DNA of 64,000 nucleotides from Bacteroidia bacterium (GTDB lineage Bacteria; Bacteroidota; Bacteroidia; Bacteroidales; CAJPTX01). Positions within the stretch are counted from its first letter, which is position 1, and each line of letters begins with the position of its first letter. A program made the position numbers and the translations under genes. The notes under the pieces are model-generated. The model searched no databases, had not been told where the DNA came from, and saw only the letters and a list, made by a program, of their open reading frames with translations. Positions 27,801 to 34,190 of this stretch are shown in pieces. The DNA is taken from positions 1 through 64,000 of the forward strand of contig CAJPTC010000005.1 of the NCBI GenBank assembly GCA_905373475.1, given 5' to 3'.

Positions 27801-28134
27801 TGAGGATATTCTTGCTTCTAAGTCCTTTACCGTTACCAAAGACATTGTTGTAACAGCCGAGTTTGAACAGACGACCGCTGTAGACGACCTCGTATTTGCT
27901 AATGTGATGGTTGCTCCGAATCCGTTCAAGGAACAATTGCGAATTGCGAACTACGAATCTCGTGGTGAAACGGCATACGAGTTACTCAACGTAAATGGTC
28001 AGTTGGTACGTTCGGGTAGTTTGCAACCGACTGAAACAGTGGTTGAAACCTCCAATTTGGCACAAGGTGTATACGTCCTTCGTCTCACGACCAACCACGG
28101 TATCGTTAAGACGTTTAGGCTCGTAAAAGAGTAG
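18850..28134 (+). CDS. Giant secreted subtilase (S8) with adhesin-like repeats and T9SS sorting domain
   Basis: A 3094-residue exported protein. It has a signal peptide 1-19 (ending SLLAQ), a propeptide-like part to about 225, and an S8 domain with the full triad: D241 (GVWDGN), H269 (HGMHVTGT), S444 (GTSMACP), with oxyanion N373 (AAGNEG). Then come a beta-rich domain (about 515-640), Fn3- and CARDB-like segments, a LamG-like domain (about 1622-1790), Ig-like/MBG segments (about 2050-2230), a carboxypeptidase-regulatory-like domain (about 2237-2310), InlB-type repeats with the pattern GY.F..WSDG...RTD (about 2314-2455 and 2625-2850) split by a MAM-like domain, and a type A T9SS sorting domain (about 3011-3094, PNPFKEQLRI). 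It is predicted to be secreted by T9SS and attached at the surface. The substrate is unknown. Confidence 0.9.
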   Translation: MKKVVLIVGLLCFAFSLLAQEPIRFGRQTVLLEANVQPKARGVRNTSSLELGLPTGERLNVLVQFAGQINYTDLAKKGVELENYLGGNAYFATVRPGATPNEFQNTGIRTIVPIKGEWKLADELIANNIPDYASDGDKVALTLYWFPTVDWQWVKSYLAQHNIACGEGADLFRCVPIMLPKSEIENLAAQEWTQFITLKDAPKELANYWGARMHGAAQLRLPYSLGGLELTGKGVKVGVWDGNVAPHIDYGDRVHCLEFETSLKSTGAHGMHVTGTIAGAGLLDARARGMAPEAEVWTSNFNVSSNGKIVPLEMFEVWQAHKISLTNNSYGLSYARSCEAYNNLTYSSYTSEAAIDILSADVPTLTHVFAAGNEGAACKKMGSVTHRAKNPIYVGNVSHLGGIEASSSRGPSDDGRLYPTVCARGLSVWSTVDKQEYVGMTGTSMACPTVVGHLALLTERYKMLNGDAVPTNDLVKALIANTARDEGNEGPDYEYGYGTIETAEAIKAMENKWYKQDIIKVGEAPKQYTIDVPNGVDELRVMIVWNDPVAIKPYAYGEKALINDLDLSVEHNGQTTQAWVLDKDRPTLPATQGKNDVDPIEQVVIAKPSAGQYTVKVAAEIKQGGKQPYALTWYFAKKQPEFVSPIAQESYRPGEYILMNVKNMFGRLAVELSYDGGKTYVNLGEKTKRALITIPEDATPTNKALLRVTDEAANVLIMQQPFTIMGQPKKVQLTEGDCSTSGWKLTWEAVVGAKSYDILKGDISKGDFKVIGNVSETSFDIPEVNIDPSYNVFAVQAVHADGFRGQRSLGVLSQGVIAKSLTLTDLPYEETFIGYPLKNVQLVLGKKLVLERQETPVSARLPLGSMMLQIKGEKVEKDWSSPFTKRDNVAALKVCNLDLTALDKTKKLFFTAYGLLSYKDAPEDSQLRLVVNGTPVKNVLGEEVYKADNGDHSYAWDISDFAGQKVSLSLESAHKKIDNSFTIVSYEIAYEKEKVDIQLIPVKEVESKANMGKETFSFNVTNNTSKAVKNIPVSILVDGKVVYNTIIEELQAFTDHFVEYTYDFSTPSLDGKKYQIELRANVEGDTNPANNVVKREVYNKGNVIIMTHSTKMQSFYGLQIPVEDMRDEKITDPIRFTDFGGGLENYPTKELASMCFKPTTAGQVVQLAFESYDIAPQDTLYVYTNIDATKDAQKSTPTYKLSGKGAKLFISNHEAGTIVVRFKTRNPNPRSGWIAEVRQVKLPNLWALATTAPLKEVKVDDNHIQIKAKVVNKTSTVLYSVPVTINVEGKVFQTEIPKLDKGENEYTLSKLIDVTPPVNVNITVMLGRDGDTNDNKASLKYENDPYLMNGKVEKPSLFYISAMETTGQKAVSCFPTSQLFYRMTTRVVLYKESPNLMRCTFTYGEAATTALFPAKLRVWIDLIKDDGKLSNEKPEYYELSLPAISKMEEKPDVAGIPIDFTQLTSLAAGDYRMRVALFSDENWTKFKNGEKVPWGQIFDCTADVRDGKSPLEKDLQVLGFEDVSSGTDLKEDQVLKVRIRNNGLLPVESFTLEVKQDRNDFTSETINERIEPFGGEKVVTLAKKANLKNYGVYRFDITIKDEDANRENNTVVERVYHYTPATNDLYSLHFVGANDQWLQIADMGAQHIRTQVTVEGWWKLDVPQQALLLQSKSFKLASLYKSSAGVDNAIYLEMGGGRTIFRSKKAVFKPGQWQHVAVTVSFSATLLGNVVEAHCYIDGEEVMLEGDGQRNFAFDYMLMNRSLKGDMGMFRVWNKARTASEIKDNRFKSVRKADGELPQEWKTENGKQVLKSGCILEYMLNEGQSNGISSANTYPAQIWTPGRESSDVWRPLSQLVSSVTTEKAVAPSVWNNNELELTVNHITEWNKVKLEFIEAWAGTKITEKGKAVEITKDTELDFSNSNHQLTFEAKRDDLFGKNFKQEFTVRLIQDKSDACNLIAISLLKADNEGLKEDVVLTNPEQTIILQPENAEGMVFDAKHAKLTVVDISPNATLKYLGKDVAKGEKIMMDLSEPRVVKVVAENKRTSNSYVIKLSQQQTIKWGTELIKTPYTGTPQKLDAVASSGLPCSYYTKDEKVAVVNAKGELVTVGAGTTQVVAIQLGNALYQPAPEVTRSVEVERVPLTIKLLPAQMHQGDYIPDWKFEYEGLLFEGQQEVLEGEYGIKLSDGKFWNESMPALAPGEYDVVPLNYTAPYDFAGYKVTRTSGKLTVLEPKNALVVTITVKDEADAPVPEANVVCGNVPYKTDAQGLVKCYMNEKGEYEVAVSKDNYTSARQTIKLDNKSIAVELQIKKLEVTLTYTADANGIIQGEKVQQLPKGGTAETVVAMPKVGFKFVKWSDENTDAARTDRNVLETKTYNATFATATYKLTYLLEEGGEFDATSGAATQEVNYDASGATVKVKAKEGYVFVGWSDGKKELERTDANVREDKVLTARFVPMYPLTYSENFDWNEAALRYWTAAPNADEKQWKWLERKTFETGKPGRVMGFAEGKSMTEAVELVSPYLSIKDLPASAKLKVEFTFLLDKKNASAVITANLEYALDDATTWTVLKDLSTATMANSAMDAEIENSTLTGKNYIRFRWSFETNGTLSRDKVALDDLKVSYTVAPATQKVTLEYTAAEHGFLQVAGKGNHQSVLLTTDEGTDGAEVTAVPDEGYEFDEWSDNHSTVDKRKDNAGVRTVATFKKKPIQTGFVTYTAEPTGRIEGLAYQEVEVGQHSTRVVALGNEGYTFLQWSDGSKEASRTDLITTEGQQLALEARFAVQLTLQYLVKGKGKIEGGDAKQLLMSGENGVEVEAVPDAHHHFVKWEEDGNTNPKRQELNVTKNMTFTALFEPDNYSVNITTEGEGTIEVEGFTAEQLKAVPYGTQLKVLAKFEKPWQVETIIANGQDITSSRLYTVRGDVNIHAKFSRKENKFTVKLVAIGEGTIAAEGYDEEQLKEVDGGTVLKIVDTPKNADYKLKSLKAGDEDILASKSFTVTKDIVVTAEFEQTTAVDDLVFANVMVAPNPFKEQLRIANYESRGETAYELLNVNGQLVRSGSLQPTETVVETSNLAQGVYVLRLTTNHGIVKTFRLVKE

Positions 28135-28196
28135 ACTGAAATGAACCTTGCTTGCAAGTTTACCACGCTTGGTGTGCTACAAGCATGAGGTTAAAG

Positions 28197-28231
28197 AAAA
28201 AGGAGCATTGCAATAGCAGTGCTCCTTTTTT
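28197..28231. terminator. Bidirectional terminator
   Basis: A 15-bp stem with one G-U pair, AAAAAGGAGCATTGC (28197-28211) and GCAGTGCTCCTTTTT (28216-28230), has a 4-nt loop and both A and T tracts. It lies between the convergent protease and manA genes. Confidence 0.88.
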
Positions 28232-28283
28232 AATACTGAAAATTTGGCGTGGGATGTGTCAAAGTAGAAATCGGGACTCCCAA

Positions 28284-29270
28284 TTATGTCGTAATTGCAA
28301 ATTCCAGAATATGAGCAGGCTGTGTATTGCTCAGAGCAAAACGATAGGAACTGATGCAGGCAGGCACTACCACAACCTCCATAGGGTTAACCAGTATGGA
28401 GGTTGTTCCCGTTTCGCTTGTCCAGCTGAGTATAAATGGCGTATTAAGGCTTAAGTAGGAGCGGAGTTTGTATTCCTTTTCAAAAAAAAGTGGTGTGCCT
28501 TCCTGTACGACGTGTTTGGCAAGGTAAAGCGGTGCAATATTTATAAGTTCTTGTGATTTGCGCTCTGTTTCTGGAGCTTCATGTCGTATACCGACTTGTT
28601 GTGACAAGCAGATAGCAGCACAGCCAAGCTCTACGTGCAGTTCCCGTTTGTTGCCATGCGCATCTGTGCGTCCCCAGTCGTAAAGACGGTAGGTCGTATC
28701 GCTAGGCTGTTGTACTTCCAGTAGTTGAATTCCTCCACCTAAAGCATGCACCAAACCACCAGGCACAAAGTATATGTCACCCTTGTGTGCGCTATAATCT
28801 GCCATTTGCTCTACCAGCGTCTCTTCCTCAATACACTTACGCAGTGTTGCCTTATCGAGTGCTTGCTTAAAACCTGCATAGATGCGGCTGCTTTGTGTGG
28901 CTTCTAGTATGTACCACATTTCACTTTTTCCGTTGGGCTGTCCGTGGAGCTGTGCAAATGCGTCGCCGGGGTGCACCTGAATGGAAAGAGGGGAAAGTGT
29001 ATCAATCCATTTAATCAGAGGGATTGAATTTTCTTGCGCATTGTTGCCTAGTAGAGGTAACGAATAGTAGTCTAAAAGAAAACGAAGATTTTGCCCCTCT
29101 AATGCCCCATTTCGGACAATAGACTCGTGTCCTTGCAATGCAGAGAGCAGCCACCGCTCACCTATGGGAATGCCCTTTATGGGCTCTCCTAAATGTCTTC
29201 CCCCCCATGGGCGTGGTACGTTTTCCCATGCGAAAATAAGCGGATAGAGGTTTTTTAGTTTTTCCTTCAT
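28284..29270 (-). CDS. manA: Mannose-6-phosphate isomerase, class I
   Basis: A 328-residue cytoplasmic zinc enzyme that interconverts mannose-6-phosphate and fructose-6-phosphate, supplying GDP-mannose for surface glycans. Family marks are the N-terminal PRPWGGRHLG, the metal-site segment SIQVHPGDAFAQLHG, GKSEMWYILEA, and YFVPGGLVHALGGGIQLLEV with the later YDWGR. The length is that of the short bacterial class. It starts 8 nt after the stop of the restriction-modification gene, so it is probably read from the same transcript. It ends before a bidirectional terminator. Confidence 0.9.
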   Translation of the reverse strand: MKEKLKNLYPLIFAWENVPRPWGGRHLGEPIKGIPIGERWLLSALQGHESIVRNGALEGQNLRFLLDYYSLPLLGNNAQENSIPLIKWIDTLSPLSIQVHPGDAFAQLHGQPNGKSEMWYILEATQSSRIYAGFKQALDKATLRKCIEEETLVEQMADYSAHKGDIYFVPGGLVHALGGGIQLLEVQQPSDTTYRLYDWGRTDAHGNKRELHVELGCAAICLSQQVGIRHEAPETERKSQELINIAPLYLAKHVVQEGTPLFFEKEYKLRSYLSLNTPFILSWTSETGTTSILVNPMEVVVVPACISSYRFALSNTQPAHILEFAITT

Positions 29271-29278
29271 GTCTTCTG

Positions 29279-31837
29279 TTAGCTTAATAGAAATCCGTAT
29301 TCGTAAACCTTCGGCACAATTTTAAGGCGGAGAGCTTCCATGGCTGCCTTCAAATTGCCCAAGAGACGATTGTATTCGGCATCCTCACTTCTGCTATTCA
29401 TTCTCCCTTTACGCAAATTCTGATCGCTTGTCGCACTATTGCCCCGTCCGGGCACGGACCGACCTTGAAAATATTCCCGAATGTCGTAGTACGATGCATT
29501 GGGGTTAGCGTTCGGCTGCGCATGGTAGTAACGCCATAGCTCGCGCCCCGCGTCAAGTACTGCCATGGCTTCTGGTGAAAAGACGAGCGGTTCGGTAGGT
29601 ATAAACAACTGTTCTTGTGCCAAATCGCGCAGAGTGCCAATCCGTTGTTTGGACTGTTTTTCTTCCTCGCTTTGCGCAGTACCTAGTACCTCGCACTTAG
29701 TACTTGCGCCAGAGGCGCATCGTCCTTGTATAAAGTCTGTCATGAAGTGGCTCTCAAACGCCTCTTTGGCATTGACTTCTTGTTCGATAAACGGAATCCA
29801 ATGGTTAGTACCGTACTGACTTCGTATGTAGTTGGAAAACAATAGGAATGTAAGACAATCAGATTGAAACAATTGGTCGGTCATATAGGCTGCTGAGGGA
29901 TACAGAAATTGATCGCGATCGTTGTGCCATTCTGCCTTTACTACTATTCGTACTGCAAAGTAGATAGCAATTACGAACAGGTTTTGTGCACCGACAAGCG
30001 TATGACGTCCCCCTTTCTTTCGGGGTCGCTCCACATTGTCTAAAAAAATGGTATTCCAATTCTGAAAATCATTACCCACTGATGCCAGATGCCCAATTGC
30101 CTCGTTAGTTGTTACGGTAGAATATGTTTTAAGCCAGTCGCTAATTAGCTTTTTCCCATCGTAGCTCTCACAATATTTTTCGCCGATCGCTTTACCATCT
30201 GCATCGAGGAGAGGAAGTGCAATACCACGAAAAGTCTCTTTTAACTTCGTGTCCCAGATGAAAAATCCGATAGGGAATTCGCCGTTCACGTTGTCAAATG
30301 TACGTGCAGGGACAAGAAATCCTGACAGTAATTTGGGCTGAAAATTGGCTCGGAAATCATTAAAATTTGGAGCTTGAAGATGTTTTAATGTTGAGAATTG
30401 CCCTATGATACAATTGCTTAGTTCATAATAAATGCGCAATAAGAATTGGGCATACAGTTCAGCACTGGCTTTCCCCATTTTGTCGGCATACAAGTCATGA
30501 ATGCGACAGACCTGGACGTCGCGCCGTTGCCGACCGATACGCGCATCGCCTTCCACATACGGCGGATTGATATATACTACCAGCCTTTTGCGCTTTTCGG
30601 GATTGTTTATAATATCTTGTAGCGGTTGCGGGAGCTTCGTAAACTCATCGTTCAAGAAATCGAACTGGAATACGTGACTTTCCAACAGGTTGGCCCCGTT
30701 CCTGATGCGGTCTTTCATCACGTCGACATCCTGCTGATCGAGCGTCGAAGCCCATATATGGTACTTGTTGGTGAGCCCGTTCAGGAGGTTGCCCGTACCC
30801 GCGGCACAGTCCCATACGTAGTATTCGTCTTGCCAGTTTTCGCCTAATGCGTCGGCAAGATACTTTTGCGAGAGGTCTACCCAGATCTTGGGTGTAAAGA
30901 ATGAACCCTTGCGCTCGCGCACATCTTGCGGTACAAGGAGGTCGCGCCGCTTGATGATGTAGTCCCAGTATTCCTCGCGTGGCGGGCGCTGGTACAGACT
31001 CCAAAACTGCGCGTGTGCTTTCTGCTGGCCTTTGAAAAATACCTCGCTAGCGGTAAAAAGACCATCTGCATCTACTTTTCTATCAACTATATAACGATTG
31101 TCGCGTAGTAGTACAAAGAGGGCTTTCTTGATAGATTGATTGTTGTTTGAAAGGAGGTCGGCTAGGAAAAAGTCGCCATCGATTAGACCGCGTTTTTTCA
31201 ATCCCTCCCAGTTTACATCAATGCTTGGCTGCACTTGTGCCAACCAACGCTGGTAGATGCTCACGAAGTTGTTCTTGTTAATCTGTATTAGCTCGGAGCT
31301 TTCGCTTAAATGCTGTTTTATGAACTCGCGTAGCTCGTTTTCGTGCACATCGTAACGAAAGATGTAGGCGGTTTTATCTAAAGTTGCTTTAACAGCGTCG
31401 TATAGCAAGCTAAATTCGCGCGATTTCTCATCAGAGGGTGTCACGTTCCAGTTGAAATCATTCTGCGAGAAAAAGGGTAGAATGTCTTTGTATGGAATAA
31501 AGGCAATCTTCTCGGCATCGAAAGCAGCGAGAAAGGGAGGTGGTAGAAAGGTCTCGAAGGTGCACGCTTTGCCGATAGTTAGAATGAGTTGCACGAGGGG
31601 TTTGTAGATATCGGCAACTACGCCGCGTTTGGCTTCCGCCCAGAGCAAAGAAACCGTTTCTCGTCCCTCTGTAGGGGCGAGGCATGCCTCGCCCGCTATT
31701 ACATGCTTTGTGTCTTGTTTTTGGGTAACGCAGAAGTCAATTTTTCCGAGCCTGTTACCACAATCGTATGCAGCAAAGAATTGCTCGGCTATGCGAATTT
31801 TTAGTTCCTCTTCTTGTAGGTTGTTGTATTGCGGCAT
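29279..31837 (-). CDS. Single-chain (type IIG-like) restriction endonuclease-methyltransferase
   Basis: An 852-residue protein (from ATG 31837) with an adenine-N6 methyltransferase core: motif I VWDCAAGTGNLL (about 341-352) and motif IV INPPYVEG (NPPY 424-427). The N-terminal 100 residues look like a PD-(D/E)XK nuclease: D34 in GKIDFC and E68-x-K70 in LLWAEAKRG. A C-terminal 400-residue part would hold the target-recognition region. No separate restriction or specificity gene is nearby, which favours a type IIG enzyme that cuts and methylates; a BREX PglX-like methylase is an alternative. A longer start (31903) would overlap ispH by 32 nt. A palindromic repeat encodes residues about 49-56, between the nuclease motifs. 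Confidence 0.72.
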   Translation of the reverse strand: MPQYNNLQEEELKIRIAEQFFAAYDCGNRLGKIDFCVTQKQDTKHVIAGEACLAPTEGRETVSLLWAEAKRGVVADIYKPLVQLILTIGKACTFETFLPPPFLAAFDAEKIAFIPYKDILPFFSQNDFNWNVTPSDEKSREFSLLYDAVKATLDKTAYIFRYDVHENELREFIKQHLSESSELIQINKNNFVSIYQRWLAQVQPSIDVNWEGLKKRGLIDGDFFLADLLSNNNQSIKKALFVLLRDNRYIVDRKVDADGLFTASEVFFKGQQKAHAQFWSLYQRPPREEYWDYIIKRRDLLVPQDVRERKGSFFTPKIWVDLSQKYLADALGENWQDEYYVWDCAAGTGNLLNGLTNKYHIWASTLDQQDVDVMKDRIRNGANLLESHVFQFDFLNDEFTKLPQPLQDIINNPEKRKRLVVYINPPYVEGDARIGRQRRDVQVCRIHDLYADKMGKASAELYAQFLLRIYYELSNCIIGQFSTLKHLQAPNFNDFRANFQPKLLSGFLVPARTFDNVNGEFPIGFFIWDTKLKETFRGIALPLLDADGKAIGEKYCESYDGKKLISDWLKTYSTVTTNEAIGHLASVGNDFQNWNTIFLDNVERPRKKGGRHTLVGAQNLFVIAIYFAVRIVVKAEWHNDRDQFLYPSAAYMTDQLFQSDCLTFLLFSNYIRSQYGTNHWIPFIEQEVNAKEAFESHFMTDFIQGRCASGASTKCEVLGTAQSEEEKQSKQRIGTLRDLAQEQLFIPTEPLVFSPEAMAVLDAGRELWRYYHAQPNANPNASYYDIREYFQGRSVPGRGNSATSDQNLRKGRMNSRSEDAEYNRLLGNLKAAMEALRLKIVPKVYEYGFLLS
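31671..31694. repeat. Palindromic repeat copy 1, inside the restriction-modification gene
   Basis: GTAG plus the perfect 20-bp palindrome GGGCGAGGCATGCCTCGCCC (31675-31694). A copy with 23 of 24 bases identical lies at 49173-49196. On the minus strand it encodes GEACLAPT in frame, lengthening the loop between the presumed nuclease catalytic Asp and Glu-x-Lys. Confidence 0.8.
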
Positions 31838-31871
31838 GCGGTCTGTATCTTTTTTATTTGCCTCTAAAAAA

Positions 31872-32771
31872 CTATGCCTTTCTTGGAGTTGTTGCCTTAG
31901 CAATGTTGGCTACGCGTTGTGCTACGGCTTCCATTAACCACCGCGGTGTGGAGGTCGCGCCGCAAATGCCAAGGTGCTCGACACCTTCTAACCATTCGGG
32001 AGCAATTTCGTCTGTACCCGTTGTGAAATATGTACGCGGGTTAACGCTCCTGCACTCTTCGTAAAGCATCTTTCCGTTAGAACTCTTTTGCCCGCTCACG
32101 AAAAGAATAGCATCGTGTTGCTTTGCAAAGGCTGCCAGCGATTCATGGCGGTTGGCTACCTGCCCGCACGTGCTGGCATGCACTTTTAGTGGGAGGTCGG
32201 TTGTCCCCAATGCTGCTTGCATACGTTCCTCAATGAGCGTAGTAATTGCCTTGTACTGTTGCGCGCTCATAGTGGTTTGAGAAAAGCATTCGATCGGGCG
32301 CCGGAAATCTATTTGCGTCAAATCTTCTTTATGCTGTACTACGTGCACTTCGCAATCTGTTTGTCCTCGTAATCCGTTAACCTCTGCGTGATCAGGCTTC
32401 CCGAAGATCACGATTTGTCCACCAACAGTTTTAAGCGTCTCGCCGCTCTTTTTTACCTTCTTCTGCAATTGCAATACTACAGGGCACGTAGCATCAATGA
32501 CCTCCATGCCCAGTTCCTGAGCTTTTGCATACGTAGTGGGTGGTTCGCCATGCGCACGAAACATGATGCGTTCCCCCTTGTGTGCTACTAATTCGTCAGC
32601 ATAAATGGTTCGTAGCCCTGCTTTTTCTAAGCGCTGTACCTCTGCTCCGTTATGAACAATATCGCCCAGACAAAGTAACTTGCCACACTGTCCGAGTTCG
32701 TGTTCGGCAAGCTCTATGGCGCGTACTACGCCAAAACAAAAACCAGAATTCGGATCAATTTCAATCTGCAT
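31872..32771 (-). CDS. ispH: 4-hydroxy-3-methylbut-2-enyl diphosphate reductase
   Basis: A 299-residue iron-sulfur enzyme for the last step of the MEP isoprenoid pathway, giving IPP and DMAPP. The three cluster cysteines are in GFCFGVVRA (C12), DATCPVV (about 97) and STCGQVANR (about 205). The catalytic region EVNGLRGQT and the ending CGATSTPRWLMEAV also fit. It lies between radA and the restriction-modification gene on the same strand and has its own -7 element 35 nt upstream. Confidence 0.96.
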   Translation of the reverse strand: MQIEIDPNSGFCFGVVRAIELAEHELGQCGKLLCLGDIVHNGAEVQRLEKAGLRTIYADELVAHKGERIMFRAHGEPPTTYAKAQELGMEVIDATCPVVLQLQKKVKKSGETLKTVGGQIVIFGKPDHAEVNGLRGQTDCEVHVVQHKEDLTQIDFRRPIECFSQTTMSAQQYKAITTLIEERMQAALGTTDLPLKVHASTCGQVANRHESLAAFAKQHDAILFVSGQKSSNGKMLYEECRSVNPRTYFTTGTDEIAPEWLEGVEHLGICGATSTPRWLMEAVAQRVANIAKATTPRKA

Positions 32772-32806
32772 CGCCTTGCTGCACTCTCGTTTGTTTGGTT
32801 CTAAGG

Positions 32807-32814
32807 CAAAGGTA
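32807..32814 (-). promoter_or_regulatory. Promoter -7 element of ispH
   Basis: TACCTTTG on the minus strand matches TAnnTTTG, in the 54-nt gap between radA and ispH. It suggests that ispH, the restriction gene and manA can be transcribed without the upstream genes. Confidence 0.5.
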
Positions 32815-32825
32815 GTAGGTTACTA

Positions 32826-34190
32826 CTACTGTTTGAGCAAGAAGCGGGTCAGTTCGTCCACTTTGGCTACGCCGTGGTAACCATCAGAAGGCATGGCTGC
32901 CATAGCTTCGCGTGTGAGATTAGCGCCAAAAATCTGTTTGAAACCGAGACGGTGTGCTTCCAGTGTACGTTGATCCATGCGTGCTACGGGGCGGATTTCC
33001 CCCGCTAGTCCTACTTCGCCCGCAAAACACCAATCGGTGGGGACAGCAAGGTCGTATACTGAGGAGAGAATAGCCACCAGAACGCCAAGGTCTACGGCGG
33101 GGTCTTCTACCTTTATTCCTCCCGCAATGTTGAGAAATACATCTTTCGTACCCATACGCAGATTCAGTCGTCGTTCTAGTACGGCGAGGAGCATGTTTAG
33201 TCGTCGCGGATCGTAGCCCGTTGTGGAACGTTGCGGTGTGCCATACGCTGAATTGCTAACGAGCGCTTGCACTTCTACAAGAAGCGGACGAATTCCATTT
33301 AATACGACGGTAACGGCAATGCCGCTCAGCGCCTCCTGTCGGTGCGAGAGGAGAAGTTCAGAGGGATTTGTTATTTCGCGTAGCCCAGAACTCTGCATTT
33401 CGAACATAGCAAGCTCGTAGGTCGAGCCAAAGCGATTTTTTATAGAACGTAGTAGGCGGTAAGTGTGGCTAGAATCGCCTTCAAACTGAAGTACAACGTC
33501 AACAATATGTTCCAGCACTTTGGGACCTGCCAGCGTACCCTCTTTGTTTATGTGTCCGATGAGTAGTACGGGCACGCCGCTGGTCTTGGCATAGCGAAGT
33601 AAGGCGGAGGCGCATTCGCGTACTTGTCCCACAGAACCAGCCGAGGAGTCCATATTCTCTGTGTAGAGCGTCTGGATAGAATCTATCACAACAAAGCCTG
33701 GGTTTACTTCGGCACAATGGTGTAGGATGCTTTCGAGTAGCGTTTCGTTGAGTACGAGGCAGTTGTCTGGAAGTGCTCCGAGTCGGTCTGCGCGCATACG
33801 GATTTGGCTAGCGCTTTCTTCGCCTGAGACGTACAAAATGCGGTCAAAGTGACTGCGAAGCGCTATTTGTAATGATAGGGTCGATTTGCCGATGCCTGGT
33901 TCGCCGCCTAACAGCGTAATAGAGCCTGGGACGATGCCGCCCCCCAGTAGCCGATTTACTTCTTGTAACCCAGAGTCTAGACGTATCTCGTTGCTGCTTT
34001 GTACCTCGCGTAAGTTCTGGGGGTGTGCTTGACGCGAAATCTCAATGAGCCCCTTGGTGTGTGTGGTGGGCTGTACTACCTTTTCTTCCACGTAGGTGTT
34101 CCATTGCCCACATGCGGGACAACGCCCTAACCACTTTACAGAACTCGCGCCGCAATTCTGACAAACGTAGCTACTTTTTACCTTGACCAT
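32826..34190 (-). CDS. radA: DNA repair protein RadA
   Basis: A 454-residue RecA-like ATPase that promotes branch migration in recombination. It has an N-terminal zinc finger C-x2-C-x10-C-x2-C (YVCQNCG...RCPACGQW), Walker A GGEPGIGKST, the RadA-specific SIKNRFG, and a C-terminal Lon-like domain (VALNG-like VVLNGIRPLLVEVQAL and GLAGEIRPV). ATG 34190 is chosen because MVKVKSSYVCQ is the family start; the open frame continues to 34319 but only through the neighbouring gene. The chosen start overlaps the end of the upstream membrane-protein gene by 20 nt, which implies coupling. Confidence 0.96.
   Translation of the reverse strand: MVKVKSSYVCQNCGASSVKWLGRCPACGQWNTYVEEKVVQPTTHTKGLIEISRQAHPQNLREVQSSNEIRLDSGLQEVNRLLGGGIVPGSITLLGGEPGIGKSTLSLQIALRSHFDRILYVSGEESASQIRMRADRLGALPDNCLVLNETLLESILHHCAEVNPGFVVIDSIQTLYTENMDSSAGSVGQVRECASALLRYAKTSGVPVLLIGHINKEGTLAGPKVLEHIVDVVLQFEGDSSHTYRLLRSIKNRFGSTYELAMFEMQSSGLREITNPSELLLSHRQEALSGIAVTVVLNGIRPLLVEVQALVSNSAYGTPQRSTTGYDPRRLNMLLAVLERRLNLRMGTKDVFLNIAGGIKVEDPAVDLGVLVAILSSVYDLAVPTDWCFAGEVGLAGEIRPVARMDQRTLEAHRLGFKQIFGANLTREAMAAMPSDGYHGVAKVDELTRFLLKQ

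Noticed and set aside
31838..31903. 22-codon N-terminal extension of the restriction-modification protein
   Set aside because: It would overlap the end of ispH; the fold begins after the ATG at 31837. Not fully excluded.
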